Shown: in pieces, positions 12,196 through 20,135 of the stretch | Numbering within the stretch: the stretch's first letter is position 1 | Layout of the letters: each line of letters opens with the position of its first letter | DNA from: Candidatus Zambryskibacteria bacterium CG10_big_fil_rev_8_21_14_0_10_34_34 | GTDB taxonomy: Bacteria > Patescibacteriota > Minisyncoccia > Phycocordibacterales > WO2-35-19 | Assembly: GCA_002771075.1 (NCBI GenBank) | Contig: PCXM01000014.1 | Span: 1 to 21,952, forward strand | Reading direction: 5' to 3' | DNA: 21,952 nt | The notes under the pieces: generated by a model | Database searches by the model: none | What the model was told of the DNA's origin: nothing | The model's input: the letters and a program-made list of their open reading frames with translations, nothing else | Made by a program: the position numbers and the translations under genes

Positions 12196-14880
12196 CTAAA
12201 CTGCTATTTTTAATTTTTTATGCCTAGCAAAAACTTTGCGGATTTCTTCAGCCAAAACAATAAGGAGAGCGATCGGAATAATACTTATCCAGTCCGAAAG
12301 TTCTAGTGGCACGGTCCGCAATATTTTTTGCATTAGAGGAGTATAGATGGCAGCCATTTGAAGAAAAATAACTAAAACTGTAGCTCCAACCAAATACATA
12401 TTAGAAAATGGATTCATAGTAAAAATAGACCTATCTTCTGAACGACAATTCCAAACATTAAGCCAATGAAATACCGCTAAAACAGTAAGAGAGATGGTCC
12501 AAGCTTTAGCCAGATTATTTTCATAGTAAGTGCTAAACAGATACAAAGCGCCAAGAGCTGTCACTAAAGACATCAAAAATACTCTTTTGGTCATCAATTT
12601 ATCAATCAAATATTTTTTTGGTTTTTCAAATTTGCCACTAAGAAGGTGTTTTTCTTTTGGATCCATAGCTAAAGAAACATCAAGAAAACCGTCAGTCACA
12701 AAATTAAGCCAGATGATATGCGCCGGCAAAAGAGGAATAGGAAAACCCAAAGAAAGAGACCCCACTATTACAAATATTTGTCCCCAACTTCCAGCAAAAA
12801 GATATAAAATAACTTTTTTGATTGTTTTATAAATACTTCTTCCTTCTTCAATAGCGGAGACAATACTTTCTAAGTTGTCATCCAAAAGAACAATATCAGC
12901 AGCTTCTTTAGCCACTTCGGTTCCCATAATACCCATTGCTACTCCCAAATCAGCTGCCACTAAAGAAGGTGCGTCGTTTACTCCATCGCCAGTCATAGCC
13001 ACCACTTCACCACGGGCTCTGTAAGCATCAATAATTCTCATTTTATGCTCTGGATTCACTCGAGCAAAGACAGAGACCACATCCAATTTTTTGGAAAGTT
13101 CTATATCTGAAAATTCTTCAACCTCTTTACCAATAATAACTTCATCATTATCGGACCATATACCAACTTCTTTAGCGATAGCTTGAGCTGTAATCCTATG
13201 ATCGCCTGTTATCATTACTACTCTGACTCCAGCTGACATTGCTTTTTTTATAGCAAGTGATGCTTCTTTTCTGATAGCATCTTTCATTCCAAAAAATCCA
13301 ACAAAAATAAGATTTTTTATTTTTCCTGAATCAAGAGTTTTACCAGCATCTGGGTCAATAGAAAAAGCGACTATTCGCAAACCATCGCTAGACATTTTAT
13401 AAAAAGTTTCTTCCAAATTTTCCCTATCCCCTTTAGTCATTTCTCTATGTTTACCAGCTACCCAGATTTTATCTGATAAATCTAAGACCACTTCTGGAGC
13501 GCCAACCACTGTCATAAAATTTTTGTCTTCTACTTGATGAAGGACGGTATGATATTTTGTTTTATAATCAAAAGGAATCTCTCCGACAATAGGAGATTCT
13601 CTCTCAAGATCTTCTTTATGAAAACCAAGCTTTTGAGAAACTACCAACATAGCCGCTTCGGTCGGGTCTCCCGTAACCTGCCAATGTTTATTTTCTTCCG
13701 AATACATTACCCGAGCATTAGCGCAAAAAGCTCCTATTTTTCCAGCCAACAAAAGCTCTGGATGATTGGCTGCATCAACCACAATATCATCAAAATGAAT
13801 TTCGCCTTTGGGTTCATAACCAACGCCTCCAATTTTAAACATCTTGCCTCCCACATAAAGCTGTTGGATCACCAGCTCATTTTTGGTTAAAGTGCCGGTC
13901 TTATCAATAGCAATAACTTGAGCTTGACCCAATGCTTCAACTGCCTGCAACTTTTTAACCAAAGCGTTACGTTTGCCCATATTCCAAACACCTACTGCTA
14001 AAATAAGAGTTACTACAATAGGTAGTCCTTCTGGCACTACAGAAACAGCTAAAGAAATAACAATTAAAAACATTTCTCTAACTGGTTTATCAGTCATAAC
14101 CCCAATAAAAAAGACCAAAATTGATACTAAAGAAATAGCTACAATAATCAAACGTGAAAGATATCTAATATTATTTTTAAGAGGTATCTCTGTATCAATA
14201 ACAGAAATATTTTTGGCAATCGATCCAATAATGGTTTCTTGTCCTGTGGCAATAACGATAGCCCGACCATTACCAGCTACGATGGTAGTCCCTTTATAAA
14301 CAATATTTTTATATTGAAAAGTTCCCTCACCGCTATTTTGCTCCACTTCGCTTATTTTATGTTTTGGTTCAGACTCCCCCGTCAAAGTGGCTTCATCTAT
14401 TTTTAAACTGTGTGAAAGAATAATCCGAGCATCAGCAGGCACTCTTTCTCCCTCTTGTAATATTAAAATATCTCCAAGCATAATCTCTGTATCTGGAATA
14501 ATAATCTCTTTGTCATCTCGCAAAACTGTCGCCTTGGTCTCTACAAACTTTTTTAAAGCCAATAAAGTATTTTGAGCTTTACCTTCTTGGATTGTTCCAA
14601 CTATAGCGTTAAAAACAAGAATACCAAAAATCATTAAACTATCTATCTTCTCTCCCATTAAAAATATGGCCACGCCAGCCACTAAAAGTATATAAATAAG
14701 AGAACTTTTAAATTGACTAAAAAAAATAGCGAAAATACTGGGGACTTTTGATTCTGGCAATTTGTTTAATCCATATTTTTTTAATCGTAAAAGAGCTTCT
14801 TCATTAGAAATACCATACTCACTAGAGTTCAACTCTTTTATAATATCTTCACTTGATTTTGTATGCCAAAGTTTATCCAT
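12196..14880 (-). CDS. P2-type (Ca2+-ATPase-like) cation-transporting P-type ATPase
   Basis: 894 aa, complete. N-terminal cation-ATPase domain, TGES (167-170), PEGLP in TM4 (283-287), [10 protein letters not shown] with phosphorylated Asp326, nucleotide-binding domain with GDPTEAA (404-410), GDGVNDAP (631-638) hinge, and six C-terminal helices. The order matches SERCA/PMCA-type pumps. TM4 Glu284 and TM6 Asn726, Thr729 and Asp730 match known Ca2+ ligands. By alignment, the TM5 ligands that are Asn and Glu in SERCA are Ser698 and Gln701 here. Ion specificity is therefore uncertain (Ca2+ by one site, or another cation). Its ATG lies inside the stop of the upstream htpX-like gene (ATGGATAA), indicating coupled translation. 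Confidence 0.93.
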   Translation of the reverse strand: MDKLWHTKSSEDIIKELNSSEYGISNEEALLRLKKYGLNKLPESKVPSIFAIFFSQFKSSLIYILLVAGVAIFLMGEKIDSLMIFGILVFNAIVGTIQEGKAQNTLLALKKFVETKATVLRDDKEIIIPDTEIMLGDILILQEGERVPADARIILSHSLKIDEATLTGESEPKHKISEVEQNSGEGTFQYKNIVYKGTTIVAGNGRAIVIATGQETIIGSIAKNISVIDTEIPLKNNIRYLSRLIIVAISLVSILVFFIGVMTDKPVREMFLIVISLAVSVVPEGLPIVVTLILAVGVWNMGKRNALVKKLQAVEALGQAQVIAIDKTGTLTKNELVIQQLYVGGKMFKIGGVGYEPKGEIHFDDIVVDAANHPELLLAGKIGAFCANARVMYSEENKHWQVTGDPTEAAMLVVSQKLGFHKEDLERESPIVGEIPFDYKTKYHTVLHQVEDKNFMTVVGAPEVVLDLSDKIWVAGKHREMTKGDRENLEETFYKMSSDGLRIVAFSIDPDAGKTLDSGKIKNLIFVGFFGMKDAIRKEASLAIKKAMSAGVRVVMITGDHRITAQAIAKEVGIWSDNDEVIIGKEVEEFSDIELSKKLDVVSVFARVNPEHKMRIIDAYRARGEVVAMTGDGVNDAPSLVAADLGVAMGIMGTEVAKEAADIVLLDDNLESIVSAIEEGRSIYKTIKKVILYLFAGSWGQIFVIVGSLSLGFPIPLLPAHIIWLNFVTDGFLDVSLAMDPKEKHLLSGKFEKPKKYLIDKLMTKRVFLMSLVTALGALYLFSTYYENNLAKAWTISLTVLAVFHWLNVWNCRSEDRSIFTMNPFSNMYLVGATVLVIFLQMAAIYTPLMQKILRTVPLELSDWISIIPIALLIVLAEEIRKVFARHKKLKIAV

Positions 14881-15763
14881 AATTTCTCAAAATCTTTATT
14901 CTCTCTTCTATCGGTGGATGGGTTTGAAAAAGATTTGAGAATGAAGATTTGGTGCTTCCAAAAGGATTAGATATAAAAAGGTGAGCGGTAGCAGTGCTTG
15001 TTTTTTTCATTGGTATATTAAATGCTGAAATTTTTTCAAGAGCGCTAGCCAAACCTTCCGGATAACGAGTAAGTAAAGCTCCTGATGCATCTGCCAAAAA
15101 TTCTCTTCTGCGAGAAATGGCCAATTTTATCAAAGTAGCGATAATAGGTGATAGCACAATAAAAATAATACCAACAACAGCAAACACTCCTCCGACATTA
15201 CTTCTATTATTATCTCTATTACCGCCAAAAATCATTCCTCTCAAAAACATATCAGATATAATAGAAATAAACCCGACCAATACCACTACAGAACTCATAA
15301 GCAAAATATCTCTATTTCCTATATGAGAAAGTTCGTGAGCCACTACTCCTTCTAGTTCTGACCTTTCAAGTTTTGATAAAAGTCCAGTAGTGACAGCTAT
15401 TACCGCATGCTCTTTATTGCGCCCAGTGGCAAAAGCGTTTGGAGATGGGTCATCAATCACATAAAGTTTTGGCAAAGGAAGCCCTGCGGCAATAGCGAGA
15501 TTTTCTGCCACTGTATAAAAATCAAAAAATTCTTCTCTCTTGGCTGGTTTAGCTTTTGACATTTTAAGCACTATTTTATCTGACCACCAATAACTGGCTA
15601 TATTCATAAACAAACTAAAAGCAATGGCAATATATATTATTATTGGAGAGCTATAATATAAAGAGACGAAATAGCTCAACCCCACCGTCACTGCCAAAAA
15701 AATCCCCATCAAAAGATATGTTTTAATGACATTTGAATTTTGATGGGTATAAACCGACGCCAT
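14873..15763 (-). CDS. htpX: HtpX-like M48 zinc metalloprotease, membrane-bound
   Basis: 296 aa from the ATG at 15763; an upstream in-frame ATG at 15769 would add Met-Gly. The inner start is preferred because an extended -10 box ends 6 nt before it and abuts the outer one. Two N-terminal TM segments (about 15-35 and 40-57) precede the M48 domain. NAFATG is followed by the HELSH zinc motif (His143, Glu144, His147), a second hydrophobic pair, and REFLAD with the third ligand Glu221. Active site faces the cytoplasm in HtpX, which removes damaged membrane proteins. It is transcribed divergently from dnaB and overlaps the downstream ATPase by 8 nt, suggesting membrane ion or protein stress as a shared theme. 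Confidence 0.93.
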   Translation of the reverse strand: MASVYTHQNSNVIKTYLLMGIFLAVTVGLSYFVSLYYSSPIIIYIAIAFSLFMNIASYWWSDKIVLKMSKAKPAKREEFFDFYTVAENLAIAAGLPLPKLYVIDDPSPNAFATGRNKEHAVIAVTTGLLSKLERSELEGVVAHELSHIGNRDILLMSSVVVLVGFISIISDMFLRGMIFGGNRDNNRSNVGGVFAVVGIIFIVLSPIIATLIKLAISRRREFLADASGALLTRYPEGLASALEKISAFNIPMKKTSTATAHLFISNPFGSTKSSFSNLFQTHPPIEERIKILRNYG

Positions 15764-15769
15764 GCCCAT

Positions 15770-15778
15770 ATTTTATCA
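15770..15778 (-). promoter_or_regulatory. Extended -10 promoter (TGA-TAAAAT) of the htpX/ATPase unit
   Basis: Minus-strand TGATAAAAT ends at 15770. A start site 6-7 nt on falls at the ATG at 15763, so the transcript is leaderless and this ATG is the likelier start. Confidence 0.6.
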
Positions 15779-15840
15779 TAAATCCACAAGTTAAACACAG
15801 TTTATTCTTAATAAAATTTGGAGAGGTTTAAATATTAAGA

Positions 15841-15846
15841 TATCAT
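15841..15846 (+). promoter_or_regulatory. Putative -10 box (TATCAT) of dnaB
   Basis: Five of six bases match TATAAT, with a 7-nt gap to the ATG at 15854, the same geometry as other starts here. The -35 is weak (TTGGAG at 15818, 17-nt spacer). No Shine-Dalgarno. Confidence 0.4.
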
Positions 15847-15853
15847 CTAAAAT

Positions 15854-17233
15854 ATGAACCACAACAAAAAGACTCACCTAAGAGTGCCTCCAAATAATAT
15901 AGAAGCTGAAAAAGCTTTACTTGGCTCCATTATGCTTCGTTCAGAAGTTCTATATGAAATTACAGATTTAGCTCATGCCTCTTCTTTTTATTCCGAAAAA
16001 CATCGTCTTATATTTGAGACGATGATGGAACTTTTTTCCAAACGCAATCCTACTGATTTATTGACCGTTTCCGCTAGATTGAAAGAAAAAAACATTTTAG
16101 ATGAAATTGGAGGCAATAGTTACTTAGGAGAATTGGTCAATTCAGTTCCCTCTGCTTCAAATGCAACTTACTATGCAGAAATAATCCAAAAAAAACATAT
16201 TGCCAGAAATTTGATAGGAGCAGCCGATTTTATATCAGCTTTAGGTTATGATGAAGCAGAAGAATTGGAGACTTTGTTGGACCAAGCCCAAAAGAAAATT
16301 TATGATGTCACCAACATAGCAAGTATTCATAAATTTGTAGAACTTAAAGAAGAATTAACTGAAGCTTGGGAAAGACTTGATAGACTCCATAACTCTGGAG
16401 ACGGTTTACGAGGAGTGCCATCTGGTTTTAAAGAGTTGGACGAAAAACTTTCTGGTTTTCAAAAATCAGATTTGATAATTTTGGCGGCTAGACCTTCGGT
16501 GGGAAAAACCGCTTTGGCTCTTGATATCGCTCGCCAAGCGGCTGTCCAACATAAAGTGTCGGTTGGTATATTTTCTTTAGAAATGTCCTCACAACAATTA
16601 GTAGATAGGATGTTGGCTTCTCAATCCAATGTAGACGCTTGGAAGCTTCGCACCGGCAGGACAGTAACTGAAAATGATTTTGCTTCTATTCGTCAATCTT
16701 TAGATGTCCTCTCTAAAGCTCCTATTTATATAGATGACCAGCCGGGTAATAACATCTTAAAAATGCGCTCCGTAGCCAGAAGATTAAAAAAAGAAAAAGG
16801 TTTAGGACTTATTATTGTAGATTATTTACAACTAATGATGACTACCAAAAATTATGACTCTATGGTTAATCAAGTAACCGAAATCTCTCACTCTCTTAAA
16901 AACTTAGCTCGCGAACTGGAGGTGCCAGTCTTGGCTCTCTCACAACTCTCGCGTGCCATAGAACAAAGAGGAGGTAAGCCCAAACTTTCTGACCTGCGAG
17001 ACTCTGGTTCTATTGAACAAGATGCTGATGTAGTAATGTTTATTCACCGTGAAGATAAAGCCAAAAACACAGATGAAGCCGAAAAAACAAATATTGCAGA
17101 AATTTTGATTGAAAAGCACCGCAATGGCGCTACTGGTAAAGTAGAACTTTTCTTCAACGAAAAGAAAGCCAATTTTCTATCTTTAGAAAAAGCTCAATTT
17201 TCTGGTGCAGAAAGTGAGTTTAGAGAGTTTTAA
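15854..17233 (+). CDS. dnaB: Replicative DNA helicase DnaB
   Basis: 459 aa, normal length. The N-terminal domain begins at VPPNNIEAEKALLGSIM (11-27). A linker leads to the RecA-like helicase domain with a DnaB-specific GVPSGFKELDEKLSGF (187-202), Walker A ARPSVGKTA (212-220, Lys218, Thr219), SLEMSSQQL, and Walker B LIIVDYLQLM (319-328, Asp323). Further on come LSQLSR and the arginine-finger region KHRNGATG (421-428). There is no intein. It unwinds the parental duplex at the replication fork as a hexamer. Divergent from htpX; a terminator lies between it and recR. Confidence 0.97.
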   Translation: MNHNKKTHLRVPPNNIEAEKALLGSIMLRSEVLYEITDLAHASSFYSEKHRLIFETMMELFSKRNPTDLLTVSARLKEKNILDEIGGNSYLGELVNSVPSASNATYYAEIIQKKHIARNLIGAADFISALGYDEAEELETLLDQAQKKIYDVTNIASIHKFVELKEELTEAWERLDRLHNSGDGLRGVPSGFKELDEKLSGFQKSDLIILAARPSVGKTALALDIARQAAVQHKVSVGIFSLEMSSQQLVDRMLASQSNVDAWKLRTGRTVTENDFASIRQSLDVLSKAPIYIDDQPGNNILKMRSVARRLKKEKGLGLIIVDYLQLMMTTKNYDSMVNQVTEISHSLKNLARELEVPVLALSQLSRAIEQRGGKPKLSDLRDSGSIEQDADVVMFIHREDKAKNTDEAEKTNIAEILIEKHRNGATGKVELFFNEKKANFLSLEKAQFSGAESEFREF

Positions 17234-17256
17234 TTGAGGATATTTGAAATAAGTTC

Positions 17257-17293
17257 CCGCAGGACGCTCTACGCGCCCTGCGGTTTTCTTTTA
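17257..17293 (+). terminator. Intrinsic terminator of dnaB
   Basis: Stem CCGCAGG/CCTGCGG (17257-17263 with 17277-17283), 13-nt loop, followed by TTTTCTTTTA. It lies 24 nt after the dnaB stop. Confidence 0.85.
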
Positions 17294-17306
17294 TATAGAG
17301 TCAGTG

Positions 17307-17312
17307 TAGAAT
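17307..17312 (+). promoter_or_regulatory. Putative -10 box (TAGAAT) of recR
   Basis: Five of six consensus bases, 8 nt before the ATG at 17321, after the dnaB terminator. No convincing -35. Confidence 0.4.
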
Positions 17313-17320
17313 ATATTTTA

Positions 17321-17950
17321 ATGAACCCTATAGAAAAACTTATTCAAATATTTTCAAATTTTCCCGGGATTGGACCGAGGCAGGCGCGAAGGTTTGTTTA
17401 TTATTTATTGACTCGAGGCAATGGTTCATTGGGAGAATTGGCTAAACACATTTCCGAACTTAAAGATGATGTGACTATATGCGCCGATTGTATGCGATTT
17501 TTTGAATCCCAAAACAAAACCAACAAGGACTCTCTTTATAGATGTAAGATATGTGCTGACCAAACAAGAGATAATTTTACTCTTATGGTCGTCCAGAGAG
17601 ATATTGATTTGGAATCAGTAGAAAAAAATGGTAGCTTTAATGGGTTTTATTTTGTCCTTGGTGGAGGAATACCTATATTAGAAAAAGAACCAGAAAAAAG
17701 AATTAGGGCAAAGGAATTAAAAATTTTTGTTGAAAGAAAAATTAAAAAAGGACTGAAAGAAATAATATTAGGAGTAAACTGGAATCCAGAAGGAGAAAAC
17801 ACAGGCGACTTTGTAGAAAAATTTTTAAAACCAATCACCGAAAAAAATAAAATAAAAGTAACTCATCTAGGCAAAGGACTTTCAATGGGTACAGAATTAG
17901 AGTATGCTGATAGTGAGACGATGAAGAATGCTTTGCGAAATAGGAGTTAG
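17321..17950 (+). CDS. recR: Recombination mediator RecR
   Basis: 209 aa. ATG 17321 is chosen because the family begins exactly at NPIEKLIQIFSNFPGIG; frame further upstream runs through the dnaB terminator. Helix-hairpin-helix FPGIGPRQARRF (14-25), four-cysteine zinc finger (Cys54, 57, 75, 78), Toprim domain from about 87, and a C-terminal segment NPEGENTGDF...THLGKGLSMGTELEYAD typical of RecR. The residue expected to be Glu in the Toprim start (VVE) is Gln92 here. The middle of the Toprim region is shorter than in E. coli (the GIGP-like loop is reduced to ILEKEPEKRIRA). With RecO and/or RecF it loads RecA on gapped DNA. Confidence 0.95.
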   Translation: MNPIEKLIQIFSNFPGIGPRQARRFVYYLLTRGNGSLGELAKHISELKDDVTICADCMRFFESQNKTNKDSLYRCKICADQTRDNFTLMVVQRDIDLESVEKNGSFNGFYFVLGGGIPILEKEPEKRIRAKELKIFVERKIKKGLKEIILGVNWNPEGENTGDFVEKFLKPITEKNKIKVTHLGKGLSMGTELEYADSETMKNALRNRS

Positions 17951-17963
17951 ATTTAAAAAAACT

Positions 17964-18062
17964 AAAAAATCTCCTTTTCGCTTAGCACACATAATTTTCT
18001 GCTGAAAATTTGCTCTGCTCGGCTCGTCAGCCTGCGCAAGGCACGCTCAAAGGAATTTTTTA
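17964..18062 (+). other. Structured intergenic element (three stems) between recR and the VKOR gene
   Basis: A closing stem AAAAAAT-CT-CCTTT against AAAGG-AA-TTTTTT (17964-17977 with 18049-18062) encloses a perfect hairpin AATTTTC-TGCT-GAAAATT (17993-18010) and a second hairpin GCCT-GCGCA-AGGC (18030-18042). It ends in a T-run, so it can act as the recR terminator. The multi-branch shape is more elaborate than a terminator needs and could be a small RNA or dispersed structured repeat. Confidence 0.45.
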
Positions 18063-18076
18063 ATTTTTTTATAATC

Positions 18077-18697
18077 ATGAACATTCAAAAATCATATCCA
18101 TATATTTTAATAATTGGTAGTATTATAGGACTTTTGGCTTCTTTTGTTTTGACAATAGATTTTATAAAAATTATAGAAAATCCAAATGTAGAGCTTCCTT
18201 GTAATATAAACCCATTTATTAGTTGTAGTTCTGTGGCTAGTACTTGGCAAAATACAGTCTTTGGTTTCCCTAACTCTATTTTAGGAATTATGGCCTTTAG
18301 TATATTATTGACTATCGGCATAATACTTATTTTTGGAGCTTCAAATTCTTCTATTTTAGACAAAATGTTAGGAGAAAATAGAGCACAAAAACCATTTTGG
18401 CTTTTAGTAAATTTGGGAACTTTAGTCGCTATGATTTTTGTAATGTGGTTCTTTTATCAAAGTGTTTATAATATCGGATCACTTTGTATTTATTGTATGA
18501 CAGTTTGGGTAGTTACTTGGCCAATTTTCCTTTACACTACTGTTTGGAACATCCAAGAAGGTCACTTCAATGTTGAACACCGAGTGTTGAACATTTTAAA
18601 TTTTGTATCTCGTCACCATATTCAAATTTTAGTAACAGTTTATCTAATTGCAATTTTTCTTATCCTCTTTCAATTTAAAGATTTCTTTTTGTATTAA
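18077..18697 (+). CDS. Vitamin K epoxide reductase (VKOR) family thiol oxidoreductase
   Basis: 206 aa, about five TM segments. The family pattern is clear: loop cysteines Cys42 and Cys50 (LPCNINPFISCSS), a FGFPNSILGI segment (62-71), and the CxxC active site Cys137-Cys140 in GSLCIYCMTVWVV. Bacterial VKORs reoxidise a DsbA-like thioredoxin using quinone, promoting disulfide formation outside the cytoplasm. No DsbA-like domain is fused and none is adjacent. This oxidising enzyme balances the reducing CcdA homologue of the copper operon in the same window. TATAAT ends 1 nt before the ATG, too close to serve this start, so the promoter is unclear. Confidence 0.92.
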   Translation: MNIQKSYPYILIIGSIIGLLASFVLTIDFIKIIENPNVELPCNINPFISCSSVASTWQNTVFGFPNSILGIMAFSILLTIGIILIFGASNSSILDKMLGENRAQKPFWLLVNLGTLVAMIFVMWFFYQSVYNIGSLCIYCMTVWVVTWPIFLYTTVWNIQEGHFNVEHRVLNILNFVSRHHIQILVTVYLIAIFLILFQFKDFFLY

Positions 18698-18742
18698 TAT
18701 TAATTTTCCTATGAATAATATTACAAATATTACAAATCGTCT

Positions 18743-18792
18743 TCCCACTATTTTACCACGGTCGTATCAAAATAGTGGGACAGCAGTTTTTT
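18743..18792 (+). terminator. Hairpin terminator of the VKOR gene, containing one arm of a 30-bp inverted repeat
   Basis: Perfect 12-bp stem TCCCACTATTTT/AAAATAGTGGGA (18743-18754 with 18769-18780), 14-nt loop, then CAGCAG and T6. Bases 18745-18774 recur inverted at 19421-19450, upstream of the PaaX-like gene. Confidence 0.7.
18745..18774 (+). repeat. Inverted repeat arm downstream of the PaaX/Cas2-like gene
   Basis: 30 bp matching the reverse complement of 19421-19450 with two mismatches. The core ACCACGGTCGTATCAAAATA is identical in both. Confidence 0.88.
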
Positions 18793-18844
18793 GAAAATAA
18801 TAGTTTGCCACAATTATTTATTCTTTATCATAAATCTTTAACAT

Positions 18845-19405
18845 TTATCGCAAACCAAAATGTTTTTTTAATTCCTTATCGTTCTCTATTGTATCTACAA
18901 TCATATAAAGCAAATCTTTGCCTATTTCCAAATCTTCTTTTAACAAAGTGATGATATCTTCGCAATTGTAAGGATAGACCCACACACTATCTTGCAGTCG
19001 CACAAATCCAATTGACAACAAAGCCAACCTAACATTATCTCTGGTAAATCTGATCTTTTCAGGAATATCAAAAATTAAAACTCTCCACTTATGGTCCCAT
19101 TTTGGTTTTTTTATTTTGATATTTTTGTACCCGGTATGTTTGAGTAAATATAATCTGCCTTTTCTTGTAAGCTTGACTTTACCATTTTTAATTTCAAGAT
19201 ATCCTCTTTTGATTAAATTTTTGCGGGACATTTCTATAGATTCTTCTTGTCGATAATGTGGGACTAGACCAATTTTTTTCATGGCCCAAATCACATTGGG
19301 AGCCACTGCGGCTACTCCAACCATTCCCACCAAACCAACAGATTGTAAAATCAATCTTTTAATGTTGGATTTTTTACTTCTCTGCTCTAAACTCTCTTTT
19401 TTCAT
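18845..19405 (-). CDS. PaaX-like winged-helix regulator with Cas2-like C-terminal domain
   Basis: 186 aa from ATG 19405; ATG 19420 is rejected because a perfect TATAAT lies between the two and ends 6 nt before 19405. A hydrophobic N-terminal stretch (about 17-40) is followed by a winged-helix-like part (RKNLIKRGYLEIKNGKVKLT, 61-80). The C-terminal domain reads WRVLIFDIPEK (107-117), RDNVRLALLSIGFVRLQDSVW (122-142) and PYNCEDIITLL, the ferredoxin-like fold shared by PaaX C-terminal domains and Cas2. Asp113 is at the Cas2 first-strand position. No cas1 or CRISPR array is present, so this is a regulator-type protein, not an adaptation nuclease. It is bracketed by 30-bp inverted repeats that may be operators. 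Confidence 0.8.
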   Translation of the reverse strand: MKKESLEQRSKKSNIKRLILQSVGLVGMVGVAAVAPNVIWAMKKIGLVPHYRQEESIEMSRKNLIKRGYLEIKNGKVKLTRKGRLYLLKHTGYKNIKIKKPKWDHKWRVLIFDIPEKIRFTRDNVRLALLSIGFVRLQDSVWVYPYNCEDIITLLKEDLEIGKDLLYMIVDTIENDKELKKHFGLR

Positions 19406-19411
19406 AAATCC

Positions 19412-19417
19412 ATTATA
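19412..19417 (-). promoter_or_regulatory. -10 box (TATAAT) of the PaaX/Cas2-like gene
   Basis: Perfect TATAAT on the minus strand, 6 nt before ATG 19405. The repeat at 19421-19450 covers the -35 region and beyond, a usual operator position. Confidence 0.65.
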
Positions 19418-19420
19418 CAT

Positions 19421-19450
19421 TATTTTGATACGACCGTGGTGGAATAGTGG
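19421..19450 (-). repeat. Inverted repeat arm overlapping the PaaX/Cas2-like promoter
   Basis: Second copy of the 30-bp motif, directly upstream of the TATAAT. The 12-bp hairpin symmetry of the other copy is lost here because the bases after AAAATA differ. Confidence 0.88.
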
Positions 19451-19530
19451 AAATTAATAGTGAGGTTGTCTTATTCTAATTTTAATAATTTTATAATTAA
19501 ATCTGATTTAATAATTAAAATTTCTTAATT

Positions 19531-19552
19531 AAAACACCTCTTGTTTAGAGGT
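19531..19552 (-). terminator. Intrinsic terminator of rplU
   Basis: On the minus strand ACCTCT-AAACA-AGAGGT (19552-19536) is followed by GTTTTAATT. A wider, interrupted inverted repeat AAAATTTCTTAA/TTAAGAAATTTT (about 19517 and 19561) surrounds it. It lies 8 nt after the rplU stop. Confidence 0.75.
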
Positions 19553-19559
19553 ATTTTAG

Positions 19560-19976
19560 TTAAGAAATTTTGTCTATTTTTATTTTGAAGTAAGGTTGAC
19601 GATGACCATTCTTTTTTAGGTAACGACTCTTTTGTTTATATTTGATGACTGTAACTTTATGATTTCTGCCAATTTCTGAAAGGGTGCCGATTACTTTTGC
19701 TCCTTCAATATAAGGAGTGCCGATATCTGTCACATCTTTGCCATTGTCTATTAGAAGAACTTTATCAAAAACTATTTGGTCTCCTTCTTTGTGTTCGCCT
19801 TTTATTATTTCAATTTTTATAACATCACCCACAAATACTCGATACTGTTTACCTCCTGCTTCTATCACAGCAAAACCGCCTTTTTCTGCAGGAATTTTAG
19901 TCTTTTTAGCCTTTGAAATTTTTTCCTTTTTTTCGGCTTTTTTTATTGGTTTTGTCTCTTTTTTTACTATAGGCAT
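19560..19976 (-). CDS. rplU: 50S ribosomal protein L21 with a lysine-rich N-terminal extension
   Basis: 138 aa; the usual protein is about 100-105 aa. Residues 1-33 are a Lys/Glu-rich, low-complexity extension. The L21 fold then begins at FAVIEAGGKQYRV (35-47), continues through GDVIKIE, and ends with the rRNA-binding KQKSRYLKKNGHRQPYFKIKI (114-134). It binds 23S rRNA in the large subunit. rpmA (L27), its usual partner, is not adjacent. The gene has its own promoter and a leader of about 150 nt with a strong hairpin. Confidence 0.96.
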   Translation of the reverse strand: MPIVKKETKPIKKAEKKEKISKAKKTKIPAEKGGFAVIEAGGKQYRVFVGDVIKIEIIKGEHKEGDQIVFDKVLLIDNGKDVTDIGTPYIEGAKVIGTLSEIGRNHKVTVIKYKQKSRYLKKNGHRQPYFKIKIDKIS

Positions 19977-20129
19977 ACAGACACTACTTTACAGGATTTT
20001 GAAAAAATATGCAACAAATTGAACACCCCGCTCCTGATTGCCATAATCAGGAGCGGGAGTGAACACATAAGAGGGGCTAAAAGTCTTCTCCTTTCTTGTT
20101 AAATTTTGAAGACCAAAAAAACAATCTTC
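19977..20129 (-). promoter_or_regulatory. Structured rplU 5' leader (candidate L21 autoregulatory element)
   Basis: From the start site predicted by the extended -10, the leader is about 153 nt. It contains a perfect 13-bp GC-rich stem CCCGCTCCTGATT/AATCAGGAGCGGG (20057-20045 with 20039-20027, 5-nt loop), extended by CAC/GTG across a bulge. No T-run follows in the direction of transcription, so it is not a simple terminator. GAACAC occurs on both flanks (20021 and 20061). Ribosomal protein leaders for L21 are known in other bacteria; this one is judged on structure only. Confidence 0.5.
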
Positions 20130-20135
20130 TTTTTA

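Noticed and set aside
17234..17320. TTG-initiated N-terminal extension of RecR
   Set aside because: It reads through the dnaB terminator hairpin and lacks similarity to RecR, which begins at ATG 17321.
18070..18075. TATAAT directly before the VKOR gene start
   Set aside because: Only 1 nt separates it from ATG 18077, so transcription would begin inside the gene, and no later in-frame start leaves an intact first TM helix.
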